Source: Rheinheimera sp. EpRS3
GTDB lineage: Bacteria > Pseudomonadota > Gammaproteobacteria > Enterobacterales > Alteromonadaceae
Length of the DNA stretch: 64,000 bases
Reading direction: 5' to 3'
Assembly: GCF_001513785.1 (NCBI RefSeq)
Contig: NZ_LNQS01000001.1
Location: forward strand, 620,001 to 684,000
Shown: positions 42,891-51,092 of the stretch, piece after piece
Layout of the letters: each line of letters opens with the position of its first letter
How positions within the stretch are numbered: position 1 is the stretch's first letter
The notes under the pieces: generated by a model
What the model saw: only the letters and a program-made list of their open reading frames with translations
Database searches by the model: none
What the model was told of the DNA's origin: nothing
Program-made: the position numbers and the translations under genes

Positions 42891-43649
42891 ATGGCTGCAT
42901 TATTTTCTCTCGCCGGGCAGACCGCTTTGGTTACTGGCGCCAGCCGTGGTTTGGGCCAGGCTATTGCTGTAGCGCTGGCACAGGCCGGTGCCAAAGTGCT
43001 GTGTGCCAGTTCAACCGTTGCAGGCAGCCGCGATACAGTCGCAATGATTATCGAACAGGGCGGCGAGGCCATTGGTTTAGCGGCAGATTTAAGTAATGAA
43101 GCTGCAGTAGAGCAGTTAGCACAGCAGGCGCTGGCGCAAGGCGTAGTTGATATTCTGGTGAACTGCGGCGGGACTATTTTCCGTGCCCCGGCACATCAGT
43201 TCCCGATGAACGAGTGGCACAAAGTGATTGCAGTAAACTTAGATGCGGCCTTTTTGCTAAGCCAGCGTTTGGGTGCAGAAATGATTAAACGCCAGCAGGG
43301 TAAAATTATTAATATCGCCTCAATGTTATCCTACAGCGGCGGTATTACCGTGCCGGCGTACACCGCCAGCAAACATGCTATTGCCGGTATAACTAAAGCA
43401 CTGGCCAACGAATGGGCGCAGCACAATATTCAGGTTAATGCTATTGCGCCGGGTTATTTCCGTACCGACAACACTGCTGCGTTGCAAGCCGATACCGAGC
43501 GTAACGCTGCTATTACTGCGCGTATCCCGGCAGCACGCTGGGGCGAACCGGAAGATTTAGCCGGTGCCGCGGTATTTCTGGCGTCAAACGCCAGTAATTA
43601 TGTTAATGGCCATGTACTGGCGGTAGATGGCGGCTGGCTGGCGCGCTAA
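42891..43649 (+). CDS. kduD: 2-dehydro-3-deoxy-D-gluconate 5-dehydrogenase
   Basis: 252-residue short-chain dehydrogenase. NAD-binding TGASRGLGQAIA, NNAG-type motif changed to LVNCGGTI, catalytic Ser in NIASMLSYSGG, Tyr-Lys in YTASKHA, and substrate-site PGYFRTDNT. The pattern is that of KduD, which reduces 5-keto-4-deoxyuronate-derived diketo acid (DKII) to KDG. AGGAGG at the ideal distance supports the start. It is followed by kduI, 28 bp away, and then the TRAP genes; transcription is likely under the upstream operators. Confidence 0.94.
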   Translation: MAALFSLAGQTALVTGASRGLGQAIAVALAQAGAKVLCASSTVAGSRDTVAMIIEQGGEAIGLAADLSNEAAVEQLAQQALAQGVVDILVNCGGTIFRAPAHQFPMNEWHKVIAVNLDAAFLLSQRLGAEMIKRQQGKIINIASMLSYSGGITVPAYTASKHAIAGITKALANEWAQHNIQVNAIAPGYFRTDNTAALQADTERNAAITARIPAARWGEPEDLAGAAVFLASNASNYVNGHVLAVDGGWLAR

Positions 43650-43676
43650 ACACTTTACTTTTCAACTGAGGTTTTT

Positions 43677-44519
43677 ATGACTGTTTTATTTGAAAGCCGT
43701 TACCCGACACATCCGGATGACGTAAAGCACTATGACACTGACGAACTGCGCCAGCATTTTCTGGTAGATAACCTGATGCAAGCCGACAAGCTGGTATTAT
43801 GTTACACCCATTACGAGCGCGTTATTGTTGGTAGTGCTGTACCGGTAAAAGCCGCGGTAAAGCTTGACGCGCCAGAGCCGCTTAAAGCGCAGTTTTTTCT
43901 GCAGCGCCGTGAGCTGGGTATTATCAACGTTGGCGGTACCGGTAAAGTGTCTGTCGATGGCACCGATTACGAGCTGAAAAACACCGAAGCATTGTACGTT
44001 GGCATGGGCGCACGTGATGTGAGCTTTCATAGTAGCGACAGCGCAACGCCGGCAAAATTCTATTTAAATTCGGCCCCGGCGCATCATGCTTACCCCACCA
44101 AACACCTGACGATGGATAACTGCACTGTGCTGCAAATGGGCGCGCTGGAAACATCGAACGAGCGGGCTATTCACCAGTTGATGATTAACGATGTGGTGCA
44201 AACCTGCCAGTTACAAATGGGCTTAACGGTGCTCAAACCCGGCAGCGTATGGAACACCATGCCAGCGCACCAACATGATCGGCGCATGGAAGCCTATTTC
44301 TATTTCAACCTCGGTGATGATCAGCGTGTGTGCCACTTTATGGGCCAGCCGCAGGAAACCCGGCATATTTGGGTGGCCAATGAGCAGGCGGTAGTGTCAC
44401 CGGCGTGGTCTATTCACAGTGGTTGTGGCACCAGTAATTATGCCTTTATCTGGGGTATGGCCGGGGAAAACCTGGATTACCACGATATGGATAAATTTCC
44501 TGCCAGTGCAATGAAGTAG
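43677..44519 (+). CDS. kduI: 5-dehydro-4-deoxy-D-glucuronate isomerase
   Basis: 280 residues, the family length. Cupin-type metal motif MPAHQHDRRMEAYFYF (two His and Glu) plus His in WSIHSGCGTSNYAF. Start YPTHPDDVKHYDTDELRQHF is characteristic of KduI. It converts DKI, from unsaturated galacturonate, to DKII, which KduD reduces. In operon with kduD. GAGG precedes the ATG. Confidence 0.96.
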   Translation: MTVLFESRYPTHPDDVKHYDTDELRQHFLVDNLMQADKLVLCYTHYERVIVGSAVPVKAAVKLDAPEPLKAQFFLQRRELGIINVGGTGKVSVDGTDYELKNTEALYVGMGARDVSFHSSDSATPAKFYLNSAPAHHAYPTKHLTMDNCTVLQMGALETSNERAIHQLMINDVVQTCQLQMGLTVLKPGSVWNTMPAHQHDRRMEAYFYFNLGDDQRVCHFMGQPQETRHIWVANEQAVVSPAWSIHSGCGTSNYAFIWGMAGENLDYHDMDKFPASAMK

Positions 44520-44609
44520 CAACTGGCCTTTCGCTGCCAATAGCAGCAATCGTACCGAGTAAGGCATGCATTAAGACATGCCACTCCTAGCAACAGGGTA
44601 GGACGAGTT

Positions 44610-45617
44610 ATGAGAACTATCACCCGGCGGGCCAGCGGCCTGCTGTTGGTGGCGGCTGCTCTGCTGATTGGCTGTAAGCCTCAGCAGGACGTTACCACCT
44701 TAAGACTGGCGCACGCGCTGGATCAGGAACATGTTGTACACAAAGCCATGGTATTAATGGGCGAGCGCCTTGAGTATTACTCTAACGGCACTATGCAGGT
44801 TGATATTTACAGCGGCGGCCAGCTTGGTAATGAACGCGAATTAGTTGAACTGCTGCAAATTGGCAGCCTGGCGATGACAAAGGTGTCGGCCAGTTCAGTA
44901 GAAAGCTTTGTACCGCAAATGCGTGTATTTAGTGTGCCCTATATTTTTAATGACAACGCCCATTTATGGCAGGTGTTAAACGGTAAAACCGGCACTGAAT
45001 TGCTGATGGCACTGCAACCGGCACGCTTACGCGGCCTGGGCTACTATGACGCCGGTAGCCGCAGTTTTTACTCTACCAATACTGAAATTAATACCCCGGC
45101 TGATTTACGTGGCAAAAAGTTTCGCGTGTTGGCCAGCCAAACCGCCGTACGGATGGTTGAGGAGTTAGGTGGCGCCGCCACACCGGTAGATTGGGGCGAG
45201 CTGTATACTGCCCTGCAGCAAGGCGTCGTGGATGGTGCAGAAAATAACCCGCCGAGCTTTTACTTGTCGCGCCATTATGAATTAAGCAAATACTACACCC
45301 TGGACGAACATACCGCAGTGCCGGATGTACTGATTGTCAGTCTGCCGGTGTGGCAGGATCTGACACCCCAGCAACAGGAATGGCTGCAGCGTGCCGCTAA
45401 TGATTCTATCGCCTACCAGCGCGAGGCCTGGCAGCAATCTTCTGATGAAGCACTGGCTGCTGTGAAAGCCGCCGGCGTAAAAGTTATTTACCCGGATAAA
45501 CAGCCGTTTCGCGATGCGGTAGCGCCGTTTCATCAAAGCCTGCAACAAACCGATATTGGCCCCTTACTGCAGCAAATTGCAGATGTAGGCGCGCAAATGG
45601 AGGCAAAAAATGACTAA
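44610..45617 (+). CDS. TRAP transporter substrate-binding lipoprotein DctP family
   Basis: 335 residues with lipobox LLIGC. DctP family blocks are LGNERELVELLQIGSLAM, GLGYYDAGSRSFYS, FRVLASQTAVRMVEELGG and VDGAENNPPSFYLSRHYELS. It binds an acidic sugar and delivers it to the DctQ-DctM pair. Given the locus it is probably a uronate or short oligogalacturonate. It overlaps dctQ by 8 nt. A hairpin GGCATG/CATGCC (44563-44582) lies upstream. Confidence 0.93.
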   Translation: MRTITRRASGLLLVAAALLIGCKPQQDVTTLRLAHALDQEHVVHKAMVLMGERLEYYSNGTMQVDIYSGGQLGNERELVELLQIGSLAMTKVSASSVESFVPQMRVFSVPYIFNDNAHLWQVLNGKTGTELLMALQPARLRGLGYYDAGSRSFYSTNTEINTPADLRGKKFRVLASQTAVRMVEELGGAATPVDWGELYTALQQGVVDGAENNPPSFYLSRHYELSKYYTLDEHTAVPDVLIVSLPVWQDLTPQQQEWLQRAANDSIAYQREAWQQSSDEALAAVKAAGVKVIYPDKQPFRDAVAPFHQSLQQTDIGPLLQQIADVGAQMEAKND

Positions 45618-46110
45618 GTTAATCCACGTCGTTGATAGCTTGCTTAAGTGGTTTCTGGCCGGGCTAATGGGCGGCATAGTGCTGGTGGTGTGCTGGCAGG
45701 TTGTGTCGCGTTACATATTAAATGCGCCCAGCTCAATTACTGAAGAGTTGTCACGCACCTTTTTAATCTGGATTGGTATGGTAGGGGCGGCTTTTGCCTA
45801 TCGTACCGGTGTGCATTTGGGGCTGGATATTGTTACCCGCCGGTTTAATGCTGCGTTACAACGTAAGTTGGCAATGGTGCTGACCGCATCGGTCGTTATT
45901 TTTGCCATTGCCGTAATGGTGATTGGCGGCGGTAACTTAGTTGCGCTGACTTACGAGCTGAACCAGATGTCAGCCGCACTGGATATTAAAATGGCCTATA
46001 TCTACGTTGCGGTACCGTTATCCGGTGTGCTGATTGCGTTTTATGGTATTTGCCAGCTGTACTTTATGGCCTGTAACAAACCGACACCGGTAGTAGAGGG
46101 GATGCAATAA
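45610..46110 (+). CDS. TRAP transporter small permease DctQ family
   Basis: 166 residues with four membrane helices: about 15-35, 48-65, 88-112 and 128-150. SITEELSRTFLIWIGMVGAAFAYR is the usual DctQ signature. It joins DctM and DctP. It overlaps dctP by 8 nt and dctM by 1 nt (TAATG), consistent with coupled translation. Confidence 0.93.
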   Translation: MTKLIHVVDSLLKWFLAGLMGGIVLVVCWQVVSRYILNAPSSITEELSRTFLIWIGMVGAAFAYRTGVHLGLDIVTRRFNAALQRKLAMVLTASVVIFAIAVMVIGGGNLVALTYELNQMSAALDIKMAYIYVAVPLSGVLIAFYGICQLYFMACNKPTPVVEGMQ

Positions 46111-47405
46111 TGGAAATGGCAATTCTGGTTTTACTGCTGGTGTTTTTCGGCTTATTGCTGCTTAACGTACCTATTTCATTTTGTATTGGCCTGGCAACGC
46201 TGGCCACTATGCTGCTTAGCGTCGACTTTATGCCGGCGGTTACTACCATGGCGCAGCGTATGGCCGGTGGTATTAACAGCTTTGCACTGCTGGCTATTCC
46301 GTTTTTTGTACTGTCGGGGCTGATTATGGGCCGCGGCGGTATTGCCAAACGGCTGATTGAATGCGCGATGGCGCTGGTGGGCATGTTGCCGGGTGGCCTG
46401 GCACTGGTTAATGTGATGTCCTGTATGTTTTTCGGCGCGATCTCAGGCTCTGCTGTGGCGGCAACCTCGGCCATTGGCAGTTTTATGCTGCCGGAAATGA
46501 AAAAACAGGGCTACGACGTAAACTACAGCGCTGCCGTAACAGCGGCGGCGGCAACCACCGGTATGCTTATTCCGCCGAGTAATATTCTTATTGTGTACGC
46601 CATTGCCAGCGGTGGCGTATCTATTGCGGCACTGTTTATCGCCGGTTATTTGCCTGGTATTTTGCTTGGCCTGTCGTTAATGATTGTCTGTGCCGGTTAC
46701 GCCAAAATAAAAGGCTACCCGGTAGGCGCGCGCTTACCATTAAAGTTGGTGGTACAAAAAGTGGCAGCAGCCGTACCCAGCTTGTTTATGATATTCCTGG
46801 TGATTGGCGGTATTGTCAGCGGTGTATTTACTGCCACTGAGGCTGGCGCTATTGCTGTGGTGTATTCGCTGATCCTGGCGGTAGGTATTTACCGTGAAGT
46901 AAAAACCACTGAACTGCCGGGCATTTTAATGAAATCGGCAGAAACCACGGCTATCGTGCTGGCGCTTATTGCTACCTCATCGGCTATGTCATGGATTTTA
47001 TCTTACGAGCAAATTCCGCAAGCCATTAGTGCCGGGATGCTGACAATCAGTGAAAACCCGCTATTAATTCTGCTGATGATTAACCTGATTTTACTGCTGG
47101 TGGGCGCCTTTATGGATATGACCCCGGCGGTGCTGATTTTTACGCCGATTTTTCTGCCGGTAGCGGTAGAGCTGGGCATGAGCCCGCTGCATTTTGGCAT
47201 TATGATGGTACTTAATTTATCTATCGGCCTGGTATCACCGCCGGTGGGTAGTGTGTTGTTTGTCAGCTGTGCCATTGCCAAAACCAAGCTTGAAGCCATT
47301 TTACGGCCGTTAATGCCGTTATATCTGGCCATGTTTGTGGTGCTGATGCTGGTAACCTATGTGCCGGCGATCAGCGAATGGTTACCGGCGCAGTTTGGCT
47401 TTTAA
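46110..47405 (+). CDS. TRAP transporter large permease DctM family
   Basis: 431 residues and about 12 membrane helices. DctM blocks are LLLLNVPISFCIGLAT, FGAISGSAVAATSAIGSF, GMLIPPSNILIVYAIASGG and the second-half repeat FTATEAGAIAVVYSLI, DMTPAVLIFTPIFLPVA and SIGLVSPPVGSVLFVSCAI. Sodium-driven uptake of an acid sugar is the family role. The alternative ATG at 46116 is possible. iclR follows with a 25-bp gap. Confidence 0.95.
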   Translation: MEMAILVLLLVFFGLLLLNVPISFCIGLATLATMLLSVDFMPAVTTMAQRMAGGINSFALLAIPFFVLSGLIMGRGGIAKRLIECAMALVGMLPGGLALVNVMSCMFFGAISGSAVAATSAIGSFMLPEMKKQGYDVNYSAAVTAAAATTGMLIPPSNILIVYAIASGGVSIAALFIAGYLPGILLGLSLMIVCAGYAKIKGYPVGARLPLKLVVQKVAAAVPSLFMIFLVIGGIVSGVFTATEAGAIAVVYSLILAVGIYREVKTTELPGILMKSAETTAIVLALIATSSAMSWILSYEQIPQAISAGMLTISENPLLILLMINLILLLVGAFMDMTPAVLIFTPIFLPVAVELGMSPLHFGIMMVLNLSIGLVSPPVGSVLFVSCAIAKTKLEAILRPLMPLYLAMFVVLMLVTYVPAISEWLPAQFGF

Positions 47406-47430
47406 TGCTGTTAAACTCAGGAGTTAACCG

Positions 47431-48216
47431 ATGGTAAGCTACGTGATCCCCAATCTGGCCAATGCCTGCCGTATTCTGTCGCTGGTGACAGAGTCGGATC
47501 AGGGCCTGAGTTTAACCGAGCTGGAACAGCGTTTAGCAGTGCCACGCACCACAGCGTTTCGCATTTTACAAACCCTGTGCCAGGAGCAGGTGTTGGAAAA
47601 ACACGGCAAGCGCTACCTGGTAGGGGCGCAGCTGTTTAAAATGGGCCTGAGTTTATTAAGTTCTCAGCGTTTGCAGCAGCAGGCTTTACCAATGCTGCAG
47701 CAACTGGCGCTGACTACCGGTTTAAGCTGCCATTTGGCATTGCCACATGCCAAAGGCGCTTTGCTGGTAGAAGTATGCGACAGTCCTAATCCGCAACGTT
47801 TAGCGGCTAGGCCGGGCACCATAGCCGATTTTAACTGCTCTGCTGCGGGCAAGGTGTTTTTAGCATTTCATCATTTTGACAGGTTAGCGGCATTAGCCGA
47901 AGCGGGTTTGTTTAAGCGGCGCACTTCGCACAGCCTGGTGCAGCCAAATGAGTTAACAACAGAGTTGCAGCGGATACTGGCACGCGGTTATGCTAGCGAC
48001 GATATGGAATACCATGACGACGTGCGCTGTCTGGCGGTGCCAATTCGCGACAGCCAGGGTGCTGTAGTGGCGGCAGTTGGCATTACCGGTCCGCTGGTGC
48101 TGTTTGCTAAAAAAGCCCAAACCGATCTTATCGCCAGCGTAAAACAAACGGCGATCGATATTGCACTTTGTACCTACAGGCCGCAGCTGGTCGCTAACAG
48201 TGCGCGTGGTCAATAA
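47431..48216 (+). CDS. IclR-family regulator, KdgR-like
   Basis: 261 residues. Winged helix with RILSLVTESDQGLSLTELEQRL and PRTTAFRILQTLCQEQVLEK, then the IclR effector domain (LAARPGTIADFNCSAAGKVFLAF, GYASDDMEYHDDVRCLAVPI). AGGAG lies before the ATG. IclR-type KdgR senses KDG and controls pectin genes in other bacteria; here it lies in the pectin locus behind the TRAP genes. Role as a second regulator is inferred. Confidence 0.9.
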   Translation: MVSYVIPNLANACRILSLVTESDQGLSLTELEQRLAVPRTTAFRILQTLCQEQVLEKHGKRYLVGAQLFKMGLSLLSSQRLQQQALPMLQQLALTTGLSCHLALPHAKGALLVEVCDSPNPQRLAARPGTIADFNCSAAGKVFLAFHHFDRLAALAEAGLFKRRTSHSLVQPNELTTELQRILARGYASDDMEYHDDVRCLAVPIRDSQGAVVAAVGITGPLVLFAKKAQTDLIASVKQTAIDIALCTYRPQLVANSARGQ

Positions 48217-48217
48217 G

Positions 48218-49261
48218 ATGAGACTTATGCAAAAACAAGCCACGATAAATGATGTTGCCCGTATTGCCGGCGTATCCAAACGCACGGTCTCAAGGGTTAT
48301 TAATGGTTCGCTTAGTGTCGGTGACACTACCCGTACCCGGGTAGAAAAGGTGATCAGCGAATTAAAGTATTCGCCCAACACTCAGGCCAGAGGCCTGGCA
48401 TCCAGCCGCTCATATCTACTCGGCCTTATTTACGACAACCCCGATGCACTCTATCTGGATGATGTGCAACGTGGTGTGCTGGAAGTATGTTCTAACCTGG
48501 GTTACGAGCTGGTAGTGCATCCGTGCCGCTACCGCAGTGAAACCCTGGTACAGGACTGCCTGCGCTTTATGCAGCGCTCTAAGCTGGATGGCGTTATTGT
48601 GCTGCCGCCGGTGTCGGAATCTGAAACTCTGGCGCAGGCGCTAAAAGAATCCGGCAGTGCTTATGTGCGCTTAAGCTCAGTAGCGCTGGATGACGCCAAG
48701 CATATTGTAGTGTCAGACGACAGAGCTGCAGCTGCCGAAATGGCGCGTTATTTTGCTCAGTTGGGGCATGAACATATTGCCTTTATCAGCGGGCCACAGC
48801 GTTATAAATCGTCAACCGAGCGGATGGAAGGTTTTCAGCTGGGGCTATCGGCCTATGGTATTAAACTGCGGCCAGACTGGATTATTGAAGGTAATAACAC
48901 CTACGAAACCGGTATCGAATGTGCGCGCCAGTTGCTGCAGGCAGAGGAAAAGCCGACTGCTATTTTTGCCAATAATGACCAGATGGCCGCTGGCGTACTA
49001 AAGGTAGCGCACAGCCTGGGTATTAAAGTACCGGAGCAGCTGTCGGTAGCCGGTTTTGACGACAATATGCTGGCCTCGCGGGTGATACCGGCGTTAACCA
49101 CTATAAAACGGCCGGTGCGGCAAATGGCATTGCTGGCCACCAGTAAGCTGATTATGTCGATAGAAAACAACGATAAAGCTGCATCTAACGTGGCTGCCAA
49201 AGTAGCACCAACCTTGGTAGTGCGCGAGTCTACCGCCCGTGTAATTGAAAGTAGCAACTAA
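48218..49261 (+). CDS. LacI-family regulator of the pectin locus
   Basis: 347 residues from the ATG at 48218, two nt after the iclR stop; another Met is at 48227. HTH: ATINDVARIAGVSKRTVSRVINGS and then NTQARGLASSRSYLLGLIYDNPD (hinge). Effector domain has SVAGFDDNMLASRVIPALTTIKRP. The two palindromes just downstream and those upstream of kduD fit LacI-family operators, so this is the best candidate binder. Inferred effector: a uronate or KDG. Confidence 0.9.
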   Translation: MRLMQKQATINDVARIAGVSKRTVSRVINGSLSVGDTTRTRVEKVISELKYSPNTQARGLASSRSYLLGLIYDNPDALYLDDVQRGVLEVCSNLGYELVVHPCRYRSETLVQDCLRFMQRSKLDGVIVLPPVSESETLAQALKESGSAYVRLSSVALDDAKHIVVSDDRAAAAEMARYFAQLGHEHIAFISGPQRYKSSTERMEGFQLGLSAYGIKLRPDWIIEGNNTYETGIECARQLLQAEEKPTAIFANNDQMAAGVLKVAHSLGIKVPEQLSVAGFDDNMLASRVIPALTTIKRPVRQMALLATSKLIMSIENNDKAASNVAAKVAPTLVVRESTARVIESSN

Positions 49262-49297
49262 GCTGTTTAATTTGGCTTTTAACTAAAGCACACTTTT

Positions 49298-49313
49298 TTG
49301 CTACCGCTGGCAA
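49298..49313. promoter_or_regulatory. LacI-type operator site 3
   Basis: TTGCTACCGCTGGCAA, 14 of 16 as in the perfect palindrome. Centre lies 33 bp from site 4, the same distance as between sites 1 and 2. Confidence 0.7.
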
Positions 49314-49330
49314 AAAGTTTGCCGATTTAC

Positions 49331-49346
49331 TTGCCACCGGTGGCAA
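49331..49346. promoter_or_regulatory. LacI-type operator site 4 (perfect palindrome)
   Basis: TTGCCACCGGTGGCAA is a perfect 16-bp dyad in the gap between the LacI gene and the GH28 gene. It lies about 99 bp before the GH28 ATG. Confidence 0.8.
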
Positions 49347-49444
49347 ATTGGTTATTATAGTATCAATAGCCAACTTAATTAAGCTGTAAACAGGGTAAAG
49401 GCGCCGCTGAAAATAATAACTGCGGCCATAAAAAGAGGTTACTC

Positions 49445-50884
49445 ATGACAGATAAACAGAAGCGACAACATTTAAAAACCTTAGGCCTGGCTGGTGCAGG
49501 CTTATCTTTATGGTCATTAAACGGCTGTTCGTCTGTCTCTGCTGTGGCAACCTCATCCAGTGATGCCGCCGACGATGTACTGTGGCAGCAAGCCGATGCC
49601 ATTATTGCCAGTATTGCACCCACGTCTTTTGCCAAACGCGATTTTGTTATTACTGAATTTGGCGCCAAAGTTGGCATTGATAGCAGTGACGCCATTAACG
49701 CAGCTATTGCTAAGTGTGCTTCTGCTGGCGGTGGCCGTGTGGTAGTGCCAGCCGGGCGCTTTAACACCGGGCCGGTGCATTTAAAATCTAACGTTAACCT
49801 GCACCTGCAAAAAGATGCCGTATTATCGTTTTACGCTGAACCAGAGCGCTATTTACCGGCAGTATTCACCCGTTGGGAAGGCGTAGAGCTGATGGGCTAC
49901 TCGCCGCTGATTTATGCCTTTGAGCAGGAAAACATCGCAGTTACCGGTGAAGGTATCGTTGAAGGCAACGGCAGCAACACCCAATGGTGGCCGTGGAAAG
50001 GTAAATGGAAACATACCCCCTGGCAGCTGGACGCGAAAACTGATCAGGCTAACACCCGTACACCGTTATTTGGTATGGCCGAAGCCGGTGTGCCGGTAGC
50101 AGAGCGTGTTTTTGCGCAAAATTACTTACGGCCGCCGTTTATTCAGCCATACCGCTGTAAACGGGTGCTGATTGAAGGAATTACCATTCGTAACTCGCCA
50201 TTTTGGCTGATTAATCCTGTGCTGTCAGAAGATGTGATTGTGCGCGGTGTAAACTGTGTTAGCCACGGGCCTAACTCTGATGGTTGCAACCCGGAATCCA
50301 GTAACCGGGTGTTAATTGAAAACTGCTTATTTGATACCGGTGATGATTGTATTGCGCTGAAATCCGGCCGTAATAACGACGGCCGCCGTTTGGCTACGCC
50401 GGTACAGAATGTGGTGATCCAGGACTGTATGATGCGTGCCGGCCACGGTGGTGTGGTGCTGGGCAGTGAAATCTCCGGCGGTGCGCGCAATATTTTTGCC
50501 CGCCGCTGCCGTATGAGCAGCCCGGATTTAGATCGTGGTATCCGTATTAAAACCAACTCGGTACGTGGCGGCTTAATTGAAAATATCTATATCCGTGATA
50601 TTGATATCGGCGAAGTAAAAGACGCTATCGTGATTAACTTCTTCTATGAAGAGGGCGATGCTGGCCAGCACCTGCCACAGGTAAAGAATTTGCATATCAG
50701 TAATTTACGCGTACAAAAAGCGCAGCGTGCCTTTGAACTGCGCGGTTTTGAGCGGGCGCCGATCAGCGGTGTTAGTTTGCACCATGTGCAGTTTAATCAG
50801 ACCGCCAGCATTGGCGTGCTGGAGAATGTCGCAAAGATTGATCAGGTCGATCTGACCTTAAATGGTGAGGCGCTGCAGCTTTAG
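49445..50884 (+). CDS. GH28 polygalacturonase, lipoprotein-like
   Basis: 479 residues. N-terminal signal with a lipobox-like LNGCSS after a short hydrophobic run. Right-handed beta-helix of GH28 with catalytic sites: NSDGCNPESS, DTGDDCIALKSG (double Asp), AGHGGVVLGSE and GIRIKTNSVRG. The Asn-Asp-Gly, Asp-Asp, His-Gly-Gly and Arg-Lys motifs identify it as a polygalacturonase, maybe exo-acting. AGAGG before the ATG. It is preceded by two operators of the LacI type. Confidence 0.93.
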   Translation: MTDKQKRQHLKTLGLAGAGLSLWSLNGCSSVSAVATSSSDAADDVLWQQADAIIASIAPTSFAKRDFVITEFGAKVGIDSSDAINAAIAKCASAGGGRVVVPAGRFNTGPVHLKSNVNLHLQKDAVLSFYAEPERYLPAVFTRWEGVELMGYSPLIYAFEQENIAVTGEGIVEGNGSNTQWWPWKGKWKHTPWQLDAKTDQANTRTPLFGMAEAGVPVAERVFAQNYLRPPFIQPYRCKRVLIEGITIRNSPFWLINPVLSEDVIVRGVNCVSHGPNSDGCNPESSNRVLIENCLFDTGDDCIALKSGRNNDGRRLATPVQNVVIQDCMMRAGHGGVVLGSEISGGARNIFARRCRMSSPDLDRGIRIKTNSVRGGLIENIYIRDIDIGEVKDAIVINFFYEEGDAGQHLPQVKNLHISNLRVQKAQRAFELRGFERAPISGVSLHHVQFNQTASIGVLENVAKIDQVDLTLNGEALQL

Positions 50885-50916
50885 CTTTTACCTGAAGTAC
50901 TGCGGTGCTGAGAGGG

Positions 50917-51019
50917 GAGAATCGACTTGCCCTAAACCAACCGTTGAAGGCATGGATGCCTGAATCGAGCCTACAGGGATGTATTTACGGCGTGTTGGTG
51001 TGGGCAAGTCGGTTCGAGC
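50917..51019. repeat. Structured intergenic repeat, copy B (short form)
   Basis: About 103 bp, opposite in orientation to copies A and D. It keeps the ends (GACTTGCCC and GGGCAAGTC) and the core but lacks the two inner hairpins. Contains GGCATGGATGCC and GTATTTACGGCGTG. Confidence 0.75.
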
Positions 51020-51057
51020 AAAACACAATAGTCAGACACGTTTTTTTTAATCACAGT

Positions 51058-51073
51058 TTGCCACCGCTAGACA
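51058..51073. promoter_or_regulatory. Degenerate LacI-type operator near uxaA
   Basis: TTGCCACCGCTAGACA: left half matches perfectly the palindrome at 49331, right half is degenerate (12 of 16 in total). It lies 19 bp upstream of the uxaA ATG. No second site at 33 bp. Confidence 0.35.
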
Positions 51074-51092
51074 AGGTGCAGGAAGGCTGAAC

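Noticed and set aside
44563-44582. GGCATG/CATGCC hairpin as a terminator between kduI and the TRAP genes
   Set aside because: No T-run follows and the stem is only 6 bp; the kdu and TRAP genes are probably still co-expressed.
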